The notes beneath the pieces are model-generated. The model was not told the DNA's origin, made no database searches, and worked only from the letters and a program-made list of their open reading frames with translations. Positions 41,058 to 50,185 of a stretch of 64,000 bases of DNA are shown in pieces. The stretch comes from Cladocopium goreaui. Taxonomy: Eukaryota > Sar > Dinophyceae > Suessiales > Symbiodiniaceae. Numbering within the stretch: the stretch's first letter is position 1; each line of letters starts with the position of its first letter. The position numbers and the translations under genes were made by a program. Where the stretch lies: contig CAMXCT020006334.1 in assembly GCA_947184155.2 (NCBI GenBank), positions 787,580 to 851,579 of the forward strand, read 5' to 3'.

Positions 41058-41197
41058 AAATCAGGCCCTGACGTCATCCCAGAAATACTTTTCCTTCAGC
41101 TGCCTTTTTGTCACGCGGCTCTCTGTGTCTGTGGCGGTCTTCTTGGACTCGGTCCATTTCTTAACTTTCACTTCAACCAGGTCGAAGTTTCCACCGC
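41058..41197 (-). CDS. Exon of minus-strand block, basic
   Basis: Reads ESGGNFDLVEVKVKKWTESK, then KTATDTESRVTKRQLKEKY, then FWDD at a GAC|GTCAGG donor. Continues into the exon at 41003. Confidence 0.6.
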
Positions 41198-41311
41198 TTT
41201 CCAAAAAAAAATTCTTGAGCTCCGCCCCTCAGTTGATTTTGCATGCATGAAAAAAACCGTTCATATTACATGAAGGATAATAAATAAAGCAGATGCATGA
41301 ATGCACAACAA

Positions 41312-41393
41312 CTTAGCCTTGCCCTACCGACGAGCAGGGTTGCCCTGTCGGTGAGCCTTGCCCTACCGACGAGCAGGGTTGCCCTGTCGGTGA
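41312..41393. repeat. 39-bp tandem duplication
   Basis: Two units of CCTTGCCCTACCGACGAGCA followed by GGGTTGCCCTGTCGGTGAG. The unit is partly self-inverse. On the minus strand it is open in frame as LTDRATLLVGRAR repeated twice with high GC3, so it may be coding. Confidence 0.75.
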
Positions 41394-41939
41394 GCTATGT
41401 GTTCAATATGTATATATATATATATATTTATGTATATTGATCTTTGCAACCCCAGCAGCTGGAGTTGCTGTCCTTTTCATACATCTCCTGAACTTCCTTG
41501 CTACTTCTTTTGACATTCTGGGCATAACGCCGGATCCTTGTGAGGCAAGCAAAAATATGCCCACATTGTCAGAACAGGCTTTGTGAAATTGTACAAGGTC
41601 CAGGCTTCCAATCATCAGCATCCATCTTCTGTCTTTTTGCAGGCAGTGCCAGCTCTGTCACCTTCAGGTCTAGCCATGCATGAACTTCGAGTCGGCAAGG
41701 TTAAAAAAGGCAGAGGGTTGCCACATGAGGTTTTCCTGCCTCTTCCTGTGCAGGCGGCTGCTGAGTTTCATCCAGCTGGGTGTCAGCGGTTTCATCACTG
41801 ACCTGCATGATCAATATATAATATATATAATATTTATATATATATATAGATATTTAGTCCATGCATGATATGGACGGCTATTCGGCTGATCCCATTTGCA
41901 TTGAGTTTGCTAGCATGCATGCACATACAAGCCTTTGCA

Positions 41940-41970
41940 GGTGAGCCTTCAATCTCCGTCCTGCAAAAAC
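41940..41970 (-). CDS. Micro-exon (tentative)
   Basis: Between TTTTTGCAG and CAAAG|GCTTGT (a GC-type donor) lies about 28 nt. It would follow the coiled-coil exon. Weak because of size. Confidence 0.3.
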
Positions 41971-42029
41971 ATATGTAAATGTCATATGGAAAAAAGCATG
42001 CATGCATGCATGCAGAAAACATAGTGTCC

Positions 42030-43233
42030 TGGCCCTGGCTGTTGCTTCGCTGCGCTCTGACATGATTGCGAGCTTTCTTTTCTCCAATTCCAAAGCTTGT
42101 TCCTTGGATTGCCGTATTTTTTCCTGAAAGAAAGCCATTTGCTGTTCCAGCAGCAACATCTCTTCTGCACGCTTGGCATTCAAGGCACCACTTTTGTTTT
42201 TTTCTTCATCATCCTTGGCTTCAGAAGCAGCAACAGCTGGCGCTGACTTTTCCTGTCCTGCAAGCTGCCTTTCTCGCTCCTGCTGGGCTCTGTAGGCTGC
42301 TTTTTCTTTCTCTCTCACCAAACGCTTTTGAGCCAGCTCTTCCTGCTCCAACTCACCTTGTAGAGCCAAAGCGGCTTTGCGGGCTTGTTCTTCCTTGCGA
42401 GCTGCCTCTTCCTCTTCCAAAGCAGCTTTCTTCTCCATTTCCGAGCGAGCAGCAGCCTCCGCTCTGAGAGCTGCCTCTTCCTTTTCCAAAGCAGCTTTTG
42501 TTTCCATTTCCATGCGTGCAGTCTCCTCTTTGCGAGCTGCCTCTTCCTTTTCCAAAGCGGCTTTCTTCTCCATTTCCAAGCGAGCAGCAGCCTCCGCTCT
42601 GCGAGCTGCCTCTTCCTTTTCCAACGCAGCTTTTGTTTCCATTTCCATGCGTGCAGTCTCCTCTTTGCGAGCTGCCTCTTCCTTTTCCAAAGCAGCTCTC
42701 TTCTCCATTTCCGAGCGAGCAGCAGCATCTGCTCTGCGAGCTGCCTCTTCCTTTTCCAAGGCAGCTTTCTTTTCCATTTCCAAGCGAGCAGCATTCACTT
42801 TGCGAGTGATTTCTTCTCTTTTCAAACGTTCAGCTTCTCCCCTTTCCTTTTCCATAGAAGCTCGAGCAGCCTCAGCCCTGCCGGCGTTTTCCTCCTTTGC
42901 TTGTTCTCGTCTTTTGTCCAAAGCTAATTGCTTTGCCTTGATTTCCTCATATGCTTTGACTAGAGCTTCATGCTCACGTTCTATCTTCTGCTGTTCTTCA
43001 TGCAGTTCAGCACCATGTTCTGCCACATTCGCAGCTTCATCAGATTGACGAGCTTCAAACTCCTTGACCCGCAGAGTCTCAAGACGGACTTCCTCCTCTT
43101 GGCGCTTTGCCTCTCGCTCCAACTCTTCCAAAAGAATGCGCTTCTCATTCAGGTCCACAAAGTCAGAACCCAGGTGGCCAGGATCACCAGCTGGAGGCCG
43201 ATCCGGTGTCTCATCTGGCTGACGACAACCACC
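42030..43233 (-). CDS. Long coiled-coil protein with a 45-residue repeat
   Basis: Starts at AACCCAG|GGTGGT: GCRQPDETPDRPPAGDP, then GSDFVDLNEKRILLEELERE. The rest is nearly pure Glu/Ala/Lys/Arg coil: a ~45-aa unit made of EKEEAARRAEAAARLEMEKK and EKEEAARKEETARMEMETK occurs about two and a half times, then AKRAEEMLLLEQQMAFFQEK and KRKLAIMSERSEATAR. The 135-bp DNA repeat explains the open antisense frames. Likely a structural or scaffold-like coil. Within the block it may belong to the same transcript as the 43.5-43.8 kb exons. Confidence 0.75.
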
Positions 43234-43341
43234 CTGGGTTCAACTCCAAACTGCCATGCGTGCGATGTAAGAGAGCACATGCATGCTGCAGGGATTGTTT
43301 TTTTTAATATATGCATGAGCTTGGAAGTGGCCATATATACG

Positions 43342-43440
43342 AGTCAATGCAGTGGAGGCACCCACTCGGACCAGCTCAAAGAGCAAGCACTAGGAAGACG
43401 CCGTGCCGGCGCACCAGGCGCAAAGTTGCCACTATTGGAA
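43342..43440 (-). CDS. Short exon
   Basis: Reads SNSGNFAPGAPARRLPSACS, then LSWSEWVPPLH and TGA. Lies between the coiled coil and the next exon upstream; the join is not resolved. Confidence 0.45.
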
Positions 43441-43529
43441 GAAGCCACGTAGATACGGCCTCATAAAAACAAATTGTATAAGCCATGCATGCATATATTT
43501 TCATGCGTGCAAAAGAAGCCAGTGCGTGC

Positions 43530-43629
43530 CTGGCACTGCAGGAGCACTGGAGGCTGGTGAAGAAGTAACAGACTTCCTCTCAGCTTCATCCACAGCTGCT
43601 TGCATTTGAGCAATTCTGGCCATCTTCTC
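43530..43629 (-). CDS. Exon with a GC donor
   Basis: TCTGGCAG|GAG acceptor and GTGCCAG|GCACGC donor. Reads EKMARIAQMQAAVDEAERKS, then VTSSPASSAPAVP. GC donors are a known dinoflagellate feature. Confidence 0.6.
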
Positions 43630-43689
43630 CTGCCAGAAAATGTAATACCAAGCACAAATGGCATTGTATATGCATGCATGAAATTGTCC

Positions 43690-43826
43690 AGGCTGCATGA
43701 CTATCCCAGCCTTTATTTGGTCATCCAAAGCAATTGTGGATTCAGTGGATCCCATCCGGAGGAGAGATAGACCAGCGTCTAATGCCTCCTTGGACATACC
43801 TTCTATTGGAGGGCAATTGAGCAAAA
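43690..43826 (-). CDS. Exon of minus-strand block
   Basis: Reads LLNCPPIEGMSKEALDAGLS, then LLRMGSTESTIALDDQIK, then AGIVMQPGQ. Coding-like; precedes the GC-donor exon. Confidence 0.55.
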
Positions 43827-43899
43827 GACCTTATGCATGCCAACGAGTTCTGAATTTGATCATGTTTAGACACAAAACCGGGACCAAAATCGAGCACTT

Positions 43900-44180
43900 T
43901 TTGAGATTGCGCCCGTTTGCGGTTTTTTGCGCTCGGTTTGCGTTTTTTTTGCGCTCGGTTTGCGGGTTGACTTTTTCTAAAATGTGCCGAAATCGGTCTA
44001 AAAGTTCATTTTGGTCTAAAAGTTTGCGCTCTAAAAGTTTTGGTTTTAGTCTAAAACCTTGCGCTCTAAAAGTACATCGTCGACTAAAAGTTTGCGCTCT
44101 AAAAGTTTGGGCTCTAAAAGTTTCAGCAAATTATGCTCTAAAAGTTTTAGTCTAAAAGTTAGCCCCTAAAAGTCCCGAGG
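43900..44180. repeat. GCTCTAAAAGTTT and GCGCTCGGTTTGCG repeats
   Basis: GCGCTCGGTTTGCG occurs twice near 43925-43965, then CTCTAAAAGTTT/GTCTAAAAGTT recurs about ten times to 44170. Intronic. No gene. Confidence 0.85.
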
Positions 44181-44323
44181 CACTTGAAAAGTTTGCTCTC
44201 ACAAATGACAGGGAGTTAGCTGTTTATATTTGCAGTTTCAAAGTTTGGACTCAAAGTCATAGGCTTTCTGACATCATGCATGCAGGCCAATCTTTTTTTC
44301 ACGTGGAAAGCGTTCGACTAGTG

Positions 44324-44570
44324 TCAAAATTTGCCCTGACGGGCATCATTGTATTGAGCCACCAGGTCAGGCTCGCCCACCACAGCATCTCTAAATCGAT
44401 TTGAAAAATCAGTCATGACTTCCAGCCATGTGTCTGGCACATGGGTAGAACTACTTGTCCAGAGGTAATGGAATACAGTATATAACTCCGCATCGTCCCA
44501 GCAATCCCCTAGGGGTAGGGCTTGAAAGACCTCCCTGTCTGTGGAGCCAGGTGCAACAACAGGCTTCCTC
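44324..44570 (-). CDS. Exon ending in stop
   Basis: After ATCTCAG reads RKPVVAPGSTDREVFQALPL, then GDCWDDAELYTVFHYLWTSS, then VPDTWLEVMTDFSNRFRDAV, ending DARQGKF stop. Downstream of the methyltransferase-like exons and possibly the same gene's C-terminal part. Confidence 0.6.
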
Positions 44571-44689
44571 CTGAGATGTGCATGCATGCATGTATCAAAT
44601 TTTGTGAATGATATTCATGATGTTAATTGGATATATTTTATAATCCATGCATGCAAATGTTTTCTGCATGCATGAGTTTCAAAGCCAAC

Positions 44690-45088
44690 AAAATTAACGG
44701 TCCTCAGCGACAGCTGTTGTTCTGGTTCAGCTTCACACCATAGTCGGACAAGACGTTGTCCGAAAGCTGGCGGATAGACCCTGCACATGAAGGCATTTTT
44801 TCCAACTTGCATGCGGCAATATGTAACCATAAGGTCCCAGCTGAGTGGTCCGGAGATCTTTTGTTCCGCTCCAGCTCTTACCTTTGCGACCTCAAACATG
44901 TCACAAGCTTTTAGCATGAGCAAGCTCATCCCTTTCAGCTGAGCTAAAGACGGGTGGTTTTTACCGTGGTCAATCGAAGTCGTTCTTCTTGGGGAAGCTT
45001 GCCCAGATCCATGTGCCAAATATGCTTCCAGTTGCTGCGTAACAGGAGTCTCTTTGGTGATGGACATCCATACTTCATCAGCCACAGG
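44690..45088 (-). CDS. Large exon downstream of methyltransferase-like exons
   Basis: Reads MADEVWMSITKETPVTQQLE, then AYLAHGSGQASPRRTTSID, QLKGMSLLMLKACDMFEVAK, GAEQKISGPLSWDLMVTYCR and PAFGQRLVRLWCEAEPEQQL, then NFVGFETHA. Clearly coding. No named domain. Possibly the C-terminal region of the same protein. Confidence 0.6.
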
Positions 45089-45173
45089 CTACATTCATAT
45101 ACCTAGGTACAGCTCTAGCAAGCATGTATGCTTATCAAATATGCATGTGCGCCATTTGGCATAGCAAAGTCAC

Positions 45174-45264
45174 CCAGCAAACCCGCTCTTGGAGCCATTG
45201 CCAACGATAGTGACTGTAGAGGAGGCTTTGCCGAGGCTGCTCCACCACAAAAATCGCGTGTTGG
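45174..45264 (-). CDS. Exon with VVEQP motif of methyltransferase-like domain
   Basis: CCTCAG acceptor and TGCTGG|GTGACT donor. The correct frame reads QHAIFVVEQPRQSLLYSHY, then RWQWLQERVCW. From memory, (V/I)xEQPxxSLLxxHxR(W/F) follows the PxCSSW motif in a large dinoflagellate family. VEQP occupies the place of motif VI (ENV) of cytosine-5 methyltransferases. The other frame, though longer, is a decoy. Confidence 0.65.
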
Positions 45265-45374
45265 CTGAGGATAAGTAAGCATATCAAACAGACCCTTAGT
45301 CAAAAAATGCATGCATGCATGAATGCGTGATTGGTATTGAAACATCGAGCTGTTCATGCATGCTGCATGCACAC

Positions 45375-45570
45375 CAAGTTTCCGAGAGGCCATAAGATTT
45401 CCACAATGCACAAAGTCCCTTCCATTAAGGCCAAGAACATTAATGATTGTTCTCCACGAAGTTCCCCGAGATGGGGTACCCCAACTTCGGCAATCAGGAG
45501 CTATGAGGCCGATACAGCCAGGGGCAAGCTGCAACACAGCAAAGCAGGCGACCCTCAGACCAAAAAGATC
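45375..45570 (-). CDS. Exon with catalytic-loop-like PDCRSW motif
   Basis: Reads DLFGLRVACFAVLQLAPGCI, then GLIAPDCRSWGTPSRGTSW, then NVLGLNGRDFVHCGNLMAS, ending at AACTTG|GTGTGC. PDCxSW aligns in position with the motif IV Pro-Cys of C5 methyltransferases, so the nucleophile Cys may be kept. Whether it methylates DNA is inference; the family is large and unstudied as far as I recall. Confidence 0.7.
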
Positions 45571-45639
45571 TCAATCTGATGATTATATGCAGCCACTGTA
45601 TAAGTCACAGAACCATGCATGCCTTTGCTGAGCACATGA

Positions 45640-45739
45640 CAGAAACCCCGGTGTAGACAAAAAGTCATGAGACTCCGGGGAACCAGCTTCTTGTCCAACT
45701 ATGATATCAAGGCGTCCAACATTGAATCCACGACGCTTC
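45640..45739 (-). CDS. Exon of methyltransferase-like domain
   Basis: After CCTCAG reads KRRGFNVGRLDIIVGQEAGS, then PESHDFLSTPGFL. In relatives I recall, an acidic residue plus MDF/HDFLSxxGF segment lies between the FSG and PxC motifs, as here. Confidence 0.6.
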
Positions 45740-45802
45740 CTGAGGATGGACAATGACTTAAACATGCATGCAATGAGATTTCAGATCTCAGGTCATGGCC
45801 AT

Positions 45803-45897
45803 TCACGGCTAGTATGGGCAGCTCCAGAAAACAGCTCCACAAATTGGAACTTTGGCTTTTCCCAGTCGAAATGGGCATTCCATTGCATGAGTAACAC
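45803..45897 (-). CDS. Exon with motif-I-like ELFSG
   Basis: After GGCTCAG reads LLMQWNAHFDWEKPKFQFVE, then LFSGAAHTSREW. VELFSGxAxxS matches the SAM-binding motif I shape (D/E-LFxGxGG) with a degenerate Gly. This is the first of four exons carrying the domain in order. Confidence 0.65.
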
Positions 45898-46019
45898 CTG
45901 AGCCCATAAAAAATAGCAAACCAATGCATGCATGCAGTCTGAACACATATGTTCTCAGGATCCCACTATTGCAATCATTGCCTCATGCACAAGAAAAGCA
46001 TGGCAAACATGCAACCATG

Positions 46020-46140
46020 CATCAGTGTTGACACTTCACGTTTTGCAAAAATCAGCGGTGCCTTCGGCAACCGGCAATCCACAAGCAGCTGGAGCATCGA
46101 CCCACGCTCCGGGAAGGGCATGCTGACTAAGTGGACACAT
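46020..46140 (-). CDS. Exon of minus-strand block
   Basis: Reads HLVSMPFPERGSMLQLLVDC, then RLPKAPLIFAKREVSTLM. Immediately upstream of the ELFSG exon in gene order. 46150-46390 contains a (TA)n tract and TGCATGCA. Confidence 0.5.
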
Positions 46141-46196
46141 GCACGCTTGGGATGCAAAGCCTTGCTGTGCTTGTGCATGCGTGTGAATGAATTATG

Positions 46197-46231
<35 letters not shown>

Positions 46232-46544
46232 CAATCTATAGTATATATGTATATATTGTTCCCAACCAGCAGCAGGCTTGAGCTAGAATGACTTCAAGTA
46301 ATGCATGCATGTACAGACATGTCATGATTGCTAGGGCATGCGCAAATTAATGCAAATCCATGCGTGCATCAAAGGAGCGGGCCTTCCATCATGGCCTCTG
46401 TCGCCCACAGCGCCATGTACCTGCACAGCAAAATTATGAACTTAAAATTGTTTTCATGCATGGATGCAGACGAAAAAGTGTATGTGCATGTGCATGGGTT
46501 CAGAACATGCATGGTCATGAATGCACTGCCTCGCATGCATGGAC

Positions 46545-46655
46545 GCAAAAGTATCTTTTTCCACTGCTGAGGCAGATCTCAATATTGTTTGGTGAAAACT
46601 GTGCGTGGAACTTTCGACTTTGGAAGTGGCGGGACATCCTCCTGCAAGCAACATG
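46545..46655 (-). CDS. Exon of minus-strand block
   Basis: Reads RMSRHFQSRKFHAQFSPNN, then IEICLSSGKRYFCVHA. Small. A second tiny island near 46380-46430 (MALWATEAMMEGPLL) may be another exon. 46660-47090 has no strong exon. Confidence 0.45.
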
Positions 46656-47099
46656 ACATGCAAGCATCAGTCCATGGAACATGCACGCATCAGTCCATGG
46701 AACATGCATGTTTTGAATATATTAGGTGAGCAATCCGGGCCCTGCACTTCAGTTGGCGCGGCTGGTTCCATATTTCTGGCCTCACAACTCACCAGCAATA
46801 AATTAATGGTTTGGCCACAAGGCCCTCACAGCTCCACACATGACAGAAAATTGTCATTTTTGCTCTAGCCTCTTTCTCTTCATGCTCTTGCGTTGCTTTC
46901 ATAGAGTTTTCTGCCTAGCAGACTAAGACATCCTTGTTCTATGCTGAGACATAAATTTCGACTGCCTGGGTGCTTTCTGTTGGTCCTCCGCTGGAACCTT
47001 TGTCCTGGCGAACATGTTGCAATAAATTCCAAACAAAAAACGAAATGCAAACTTTGAACCCTTCCAAAAGAGAGGCAGCTAAGAACAAAATCTTAGGCC

Positions 47100-47395
47100 G
47101 CCTCAGCAACATGTGGTGCACCAGGCTTGGCTTCAGTAGCCTTCGGTGGGGCCTAAGGTTTGACAAAATGATATGCATGTTTAAAAGACACTTTTGAATG
47201 TCATTCGCTAAGTGGTGAGCATCTGGAGGTGGTGGACTCCCAGGAGTCTTAGCTTCAGCAGCCTTCGGGGCCTAAGGTTTGACACAATGATATGCATGTT
47301 TAAGAGACACTTTTGAATATCATTCGCTAAGTGGTGAGCATCTGGAGGTGGTGGACTCCCAGGAGTCTTAGCTTCAGCAGCCTTCGGGGCCTAAG
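47100..47395 (-). CDS. Triplicated Pro/Ala exon (119-bp tandem duplication)
   Basis: GCCTAAGG recurs at 47151, 47270 and 47389, exactly 119 bp apart. On the minus strand each unit has CAAACCTTAG|GCCC as an acceptor and then encodes APKAAEAKTPGSPPPPDAHH, LAND. The last unit differs (PPKATEAKPGAPHVAEAA, stop). A whole exon with its intron has been duplicated twice, so the protein gains about 20-residue repeats if the intervening GTGTCT donor is used. Confidence 0.65.
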
Positions 47396-47412
47396 GTTTT
47401 GACATTTTTTTT

Positions 47413-47500
47413 TTAGGCCGGCATGAAGTTTTGAATTTGTTGTGCTGAGTGGTGAGCCTGTCCAGGTTGTGCTTGATTGGGCGCCTGCCCAGCAATGCAA
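47413..47500 (-). CDS. Short exon, Gln-rich
   Basis: Reads GQAPNQAQPGQAHHSAQQIQ, then NFMPA and stop. Follows the Pro-rich exon. Confidence 0.5.
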
Positions 47501-47529
47501 ATATTATTCATTTTAAAAAATAATGCGAC

Positions 47530-47858
47530 ATGCATGCATGAATGCACGTCATGAAGGGCCTTGGGTTGTATGAATTTTGGCACTGACCCCAGGTCCATTG
47601 GGTTCGATTTCGCCGCTGGTGCTTTTGCACCCCCAATAGGTTTCACAGCTGGTGGCGGGGGCGGCGGCCACCAGGGCTTTGGGAGAACTGGCGGCTTTGG
47701 GGGTGGTGCTGGAGGAGTGCGTTTTGCTTGCTTTGCCGATGGGCGGGGTGGGTACTTTGGCTCTGGAGGCCTTGACGACCTGGAGGGTTGTGAGGGTTCA
47801 GGCTGCCGCAGGTCTTTCGGTTTCTCCACCCCTTGAATCGGCCTGAAAGGCAAACAGG
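47530..47858 (-). CDS. Pro-rich exon
   Basis: TTTCAG acceptor at about 47848. Reads PIQGVEKPKDLRQPEPSQP, SRSSRPPEPKYPPRPSAKQ, AKRTPPAPPPKPPVLPKPW, WPPPPPPAVKPIGGAKAP, then PMDLGSVPKFIQPKALHDV. Disordered linker; a polyproline run may bind SH3/WW or profilin-type partners. Antisense Gly-rich frames are shadows. Confidence 0.65.
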
Positions 47859-48284
47859 AAAATGCTAATACCACGTATGCATGAAAAAAAACAAAAAGGG
47901 TTCATGCATGCAAACTCCAACCTTTTCTTCGCTTGCACTTTGAGGATCCGCTCTTTTTCGGGGATATTGGACACACGATCCTGGGGGTATGCATGCAGGA
48001 ATGCAGGCATGCATGCATGAATGGGCAATGGGTGCATGTGCTATGCATGTGTTTGGTCCTGGCTCGGGGCCAGAGCTGCCAGAGATGACAGCACTTGGCT
48101 GATGTCTTTGTCCTGCACTAGGCAGGAACAAAAGATCGTTAAAACACCATGCGTGAATGACATGCGTGTATGAATGCGCATGCATGGTTTCGGCTTCATA
48201 AAAAAATATATATCCACCAGCCAGCCTCCTCTAGTCGGCGTAGCGTTCCCTCAGAAACCTGCCAGTAAGCAAAATCATGCATGA

Positions 48285-48370
48285 TGCATAATGGGGTTTC
48301 CTTGGCTGTAGCTGCGCCTGCTGCGTGCGAAACAGTTCTTGCCACGCTCCAGGACTGTTCTTGGCAACAG
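48285..48370 (-). CDS. Short exon, Gln-rich helix
   Basis: Best frame reads AKNSPGAWQELFRTQQAQLQ, then PRKP. Other frames are open. A further small island at 48215-48260 (VSEGTLRRLEEAGWW after CTGGCAG) probably follows it. Confidence 0.45.
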
Positions 48371-48544
48371 GTTTTCACTCACGCAAAGTCAAGCATGCAT
48401 GCAATAGCAAACATGATGAGGCCCTGACTGCGTCAAGAGGTCGCCTGAAAGTGACAGTCTTCCTGACTTTCACGCCACCAAAGTCTGCCTGACCGAGCAG
48501 CCACAAAGAAAAAACAGGCATGCACACAGTGCTCTAATCATGCA

Positions 48545-48680
48545 TGGACCACCTCCACTGTTTGAGATGCTTCCTCCATGTCCTGGCCACTTGCCAAGAA
48601 TCAAAAAATGTTCCAACTGTTCGATTCCAACACCGCTTTTAGCCCCTGGCCTGCTAGGACCGAGTAGCAACTTCAACTTA
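48545..48680 (-). CDS. Exon of minus-strand block
   Basis: Reads LLLGPSRPGAKSGVGIEQLE, then HFLILGKWPGHGGSISNSGG. Good coding look, no family. Confidence 0.5.
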
Positions 48681-48774
48681 CGTACATATGCATGGTCATG
48701 CATGCATTGAGCCCACAGTGCTGCATCAGGAGTCCATGAAATCAATTATCAAGAAACACGACTGGAAGATGAAA

Positions 48775-48870
48775 TGCATGCAGACGACATCACATCGATG
48801 GGGGGAGCGCACTTGGCAACTTAAAGGTCCAGCCCACCAGCTTGAACCAAGGCCAAAGCAAGCTAGCACA
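48775..48870 (-). CDS. Short exon, Cys/Trp-rich
   Basis: Reads LACFGLGSSWWAGPLSCQVR, then SPHRCDVVC after TGTGCTAG. Weak because of length. Confidence 0.4.
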
Positions 48871-49034
48871 CAACAAAAACAACAGGCTATGCTATGCGTG
48901 ATTTTTGTTCAGATATCATGCATGCATGCATGTGTTTTGTTTTGCTCAGCCGTCCTCATGCGTGATGTAAAGGCCGTGTGGAGTTCACACGAATCATTTT
49001 TTTGCGTTCAGCACAAGTGTTTGCACTTGTGCCG

Positions 49035-49105
49035 GTTACCCCTTCGCAGCTACATGAATTTTAATGCAGCTGTACGTAGATGCTCGGGCTACACCCCTAG
49101 AGCAC
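49035..49105 (-). CDS. Short exon
   Basis: GCTCTAG acceptor and GCGAAGG|GGTAAC donor region. Reads GVARASTYSCIKIHVAAKG. Confidence 0.45.
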
Positions 49106-49189
49106 ACACACATGCCACACAGGCTCAGGCCAATCCGCATGGCTCACCATGACCACACCTATCCAAACATATCATGCATGCATGTGTGC

Positions 49190-49268
49190 AGGGTTTGGCT
49201 GCATGGATGGGACGTGGATAATATGAAAGATTGCACTGGACCCCGGCCTTGCTATTTGCACTCGCCAT
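49190..49268 (-). CDS. Short exon
   Basis: Reads GIWRVQIARPGSSAIFHIIH, then VPS. Bounded by TGCATGCA-containing introns on both sides. Confidence 0.45.
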
Positions 49269-49316
49269 ATGCCTGCATGACATGCATGCATATTGCTTTG
49301 GGTTAACGAAAGTTTT

Positions 49317-49850
49317 TTATTTCCCGGCCTTCCTAGCCGCTTCCTTTGCAGATTCTTCATCCATGCCCTCCTTTCTGGCTGCAACCCTTGCACGCTGGTA
49401 GGCAACACTCTTTCTCTTCAACAGTTCGTACTCCTCCGTTGCCACTTTCTTGGTTCTCTTTGCCGCCTTTGCCTTCGCTTTTGGTGCAGTTTTTTTCCTG
49501 CTAGGTGCTGCTTCTGCGACCTCTGCTTCTTCAGTTTTCTCAGCTTGCTTCCCACGTTTGCTCTTCCCATTTTCCGACTTCTTGGCTTTTCCCTTAGCCG
49601 CAGCCTTCGCCTTCGCCTTGGGGGCTGCTTTTGCTTTTCCTGCCCGCCTGGGTGGTGGCAAAGGAGCACTTGGCAAAGCATCTTCATCTTCTTGGGCTGA
49701 ATCCCCACCATCTTCTTTACCATCGTCATCACCTTCATCTTCATCCTCTGCAGCTTGACCCCTTCTTTTTTTTTCGGGGGGTGGAAGGCATGGCGCTGCC
49801 AGCAAACGCCTGATGTCTTCAGGAACCTGGCGCCAATATGGGGCCAAACT
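49317..49850 (-). CDS. Lys/Ala-rich basic protein exon
   Basis: After TTTTCAG the frame reads LAPYWRQVPEDIRRLLAAP, then an acidic stretch (AAEDEDEGDDDGKEDGG), then KAKAAPKAKAKAAAKGKAKK, then SRKKTAPKAKAKAAKRTKK, then ELLKRKSVAYQRARVAARKE, GMDEESAKEAARKAGK and stop at 49317. KxKAKAA tracts resemble histone-H1-like or HU-like basic tails. The C-terminal KRKSxAYxRARxxAxxxG module recurs, from memory, in dinoflagellate multicopy mobile-like proteins. Likely nucleic-acid binding. Confidence 0.7.
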   Translation of the reverse strand, partial: SLAPYWRQVPEDIRRLLAAPCLPPPEKKRRGQAAEDEDEGDDDGKEDGGDSAQEDEDALPSAPLPPPRRAGKAKAAPKAKAKAAAKGKAKKSENGKSKRGKQAEKTEEAEVAEAAPSRKKTAPKAKAKAAKRTKKVATEEYELLKRKSVAYQRARVAARKEGMDEESAKEAARKAGK

Positions 49851-49987
49851 GAAAAGAGAGAGACAGAGAGTAGCTTATGGATGAACATGCATGGATATAT
49901 ATATATATATATCTATATCTATTATAATTTATTTATTGATTATATATATATATTAGTTTTCTTGATCATATACATGGATGGAAACAG

Positions 49988-50185
49988 CTAGTCTTGATTC
50001 AAACTAGACAAGGTAACCTCGTCCTCTTCCATCGGGGAGCGGGACTCTCCCGAAGACTTTGGGGCCTCTTTGGCTTCCACCGGGGCGTGTTCAGGGTCAA
50101 CCTCTGAGGTCTCTCCCATCCCCATCAGAGTCTCTGGTGGCAGGGTCTCTTCAAACATAGGCTGCGTCTCCATTTCATCCGGACC
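49988..50185 (-). CDS. Acidic exon ending in stop
   Basis: After GTCTTCCCAG reads GPDEMETQPMFEETLPPETL, then MGMGETSEVDPEHAPVEAK, EAPKSSGESRSPMEEDEV, TLSSLNQD, stop. Disordered and acidic. The stop may lie beyond a donor. (TA)n tract at 49895-49975 follows. Confidence 0.6.
   Translation of the reverse strand, partial: GPDEMETQPMFEETLPPETLMGMGETSEVDPEHAPVEAKEAPKSSGESRSPMEEDEVTLSSLNQD

Noticed and set aside
42377-43048. Plus-strand Ser/Ala/Phe-rich 223-aa frame and Leu/Phe-rich 180-aa frame
   Set aside because: Antisense shadows of the minus-strand EKEEAAR coiled coil.
45115-45300. GLFDMLTYPQPTRDFCGG frame as the coding exon
   Set aside because: The alternative frame gives VVEQPRQSLL between good splice sites and fits the order of methyltransferase-like motifs.
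47561-47846. Plus-strand Gly-rich frames
   Set aside because: Antisense of the Pro-rich minus-strand exon, which has a good acceptor and continuous composition.
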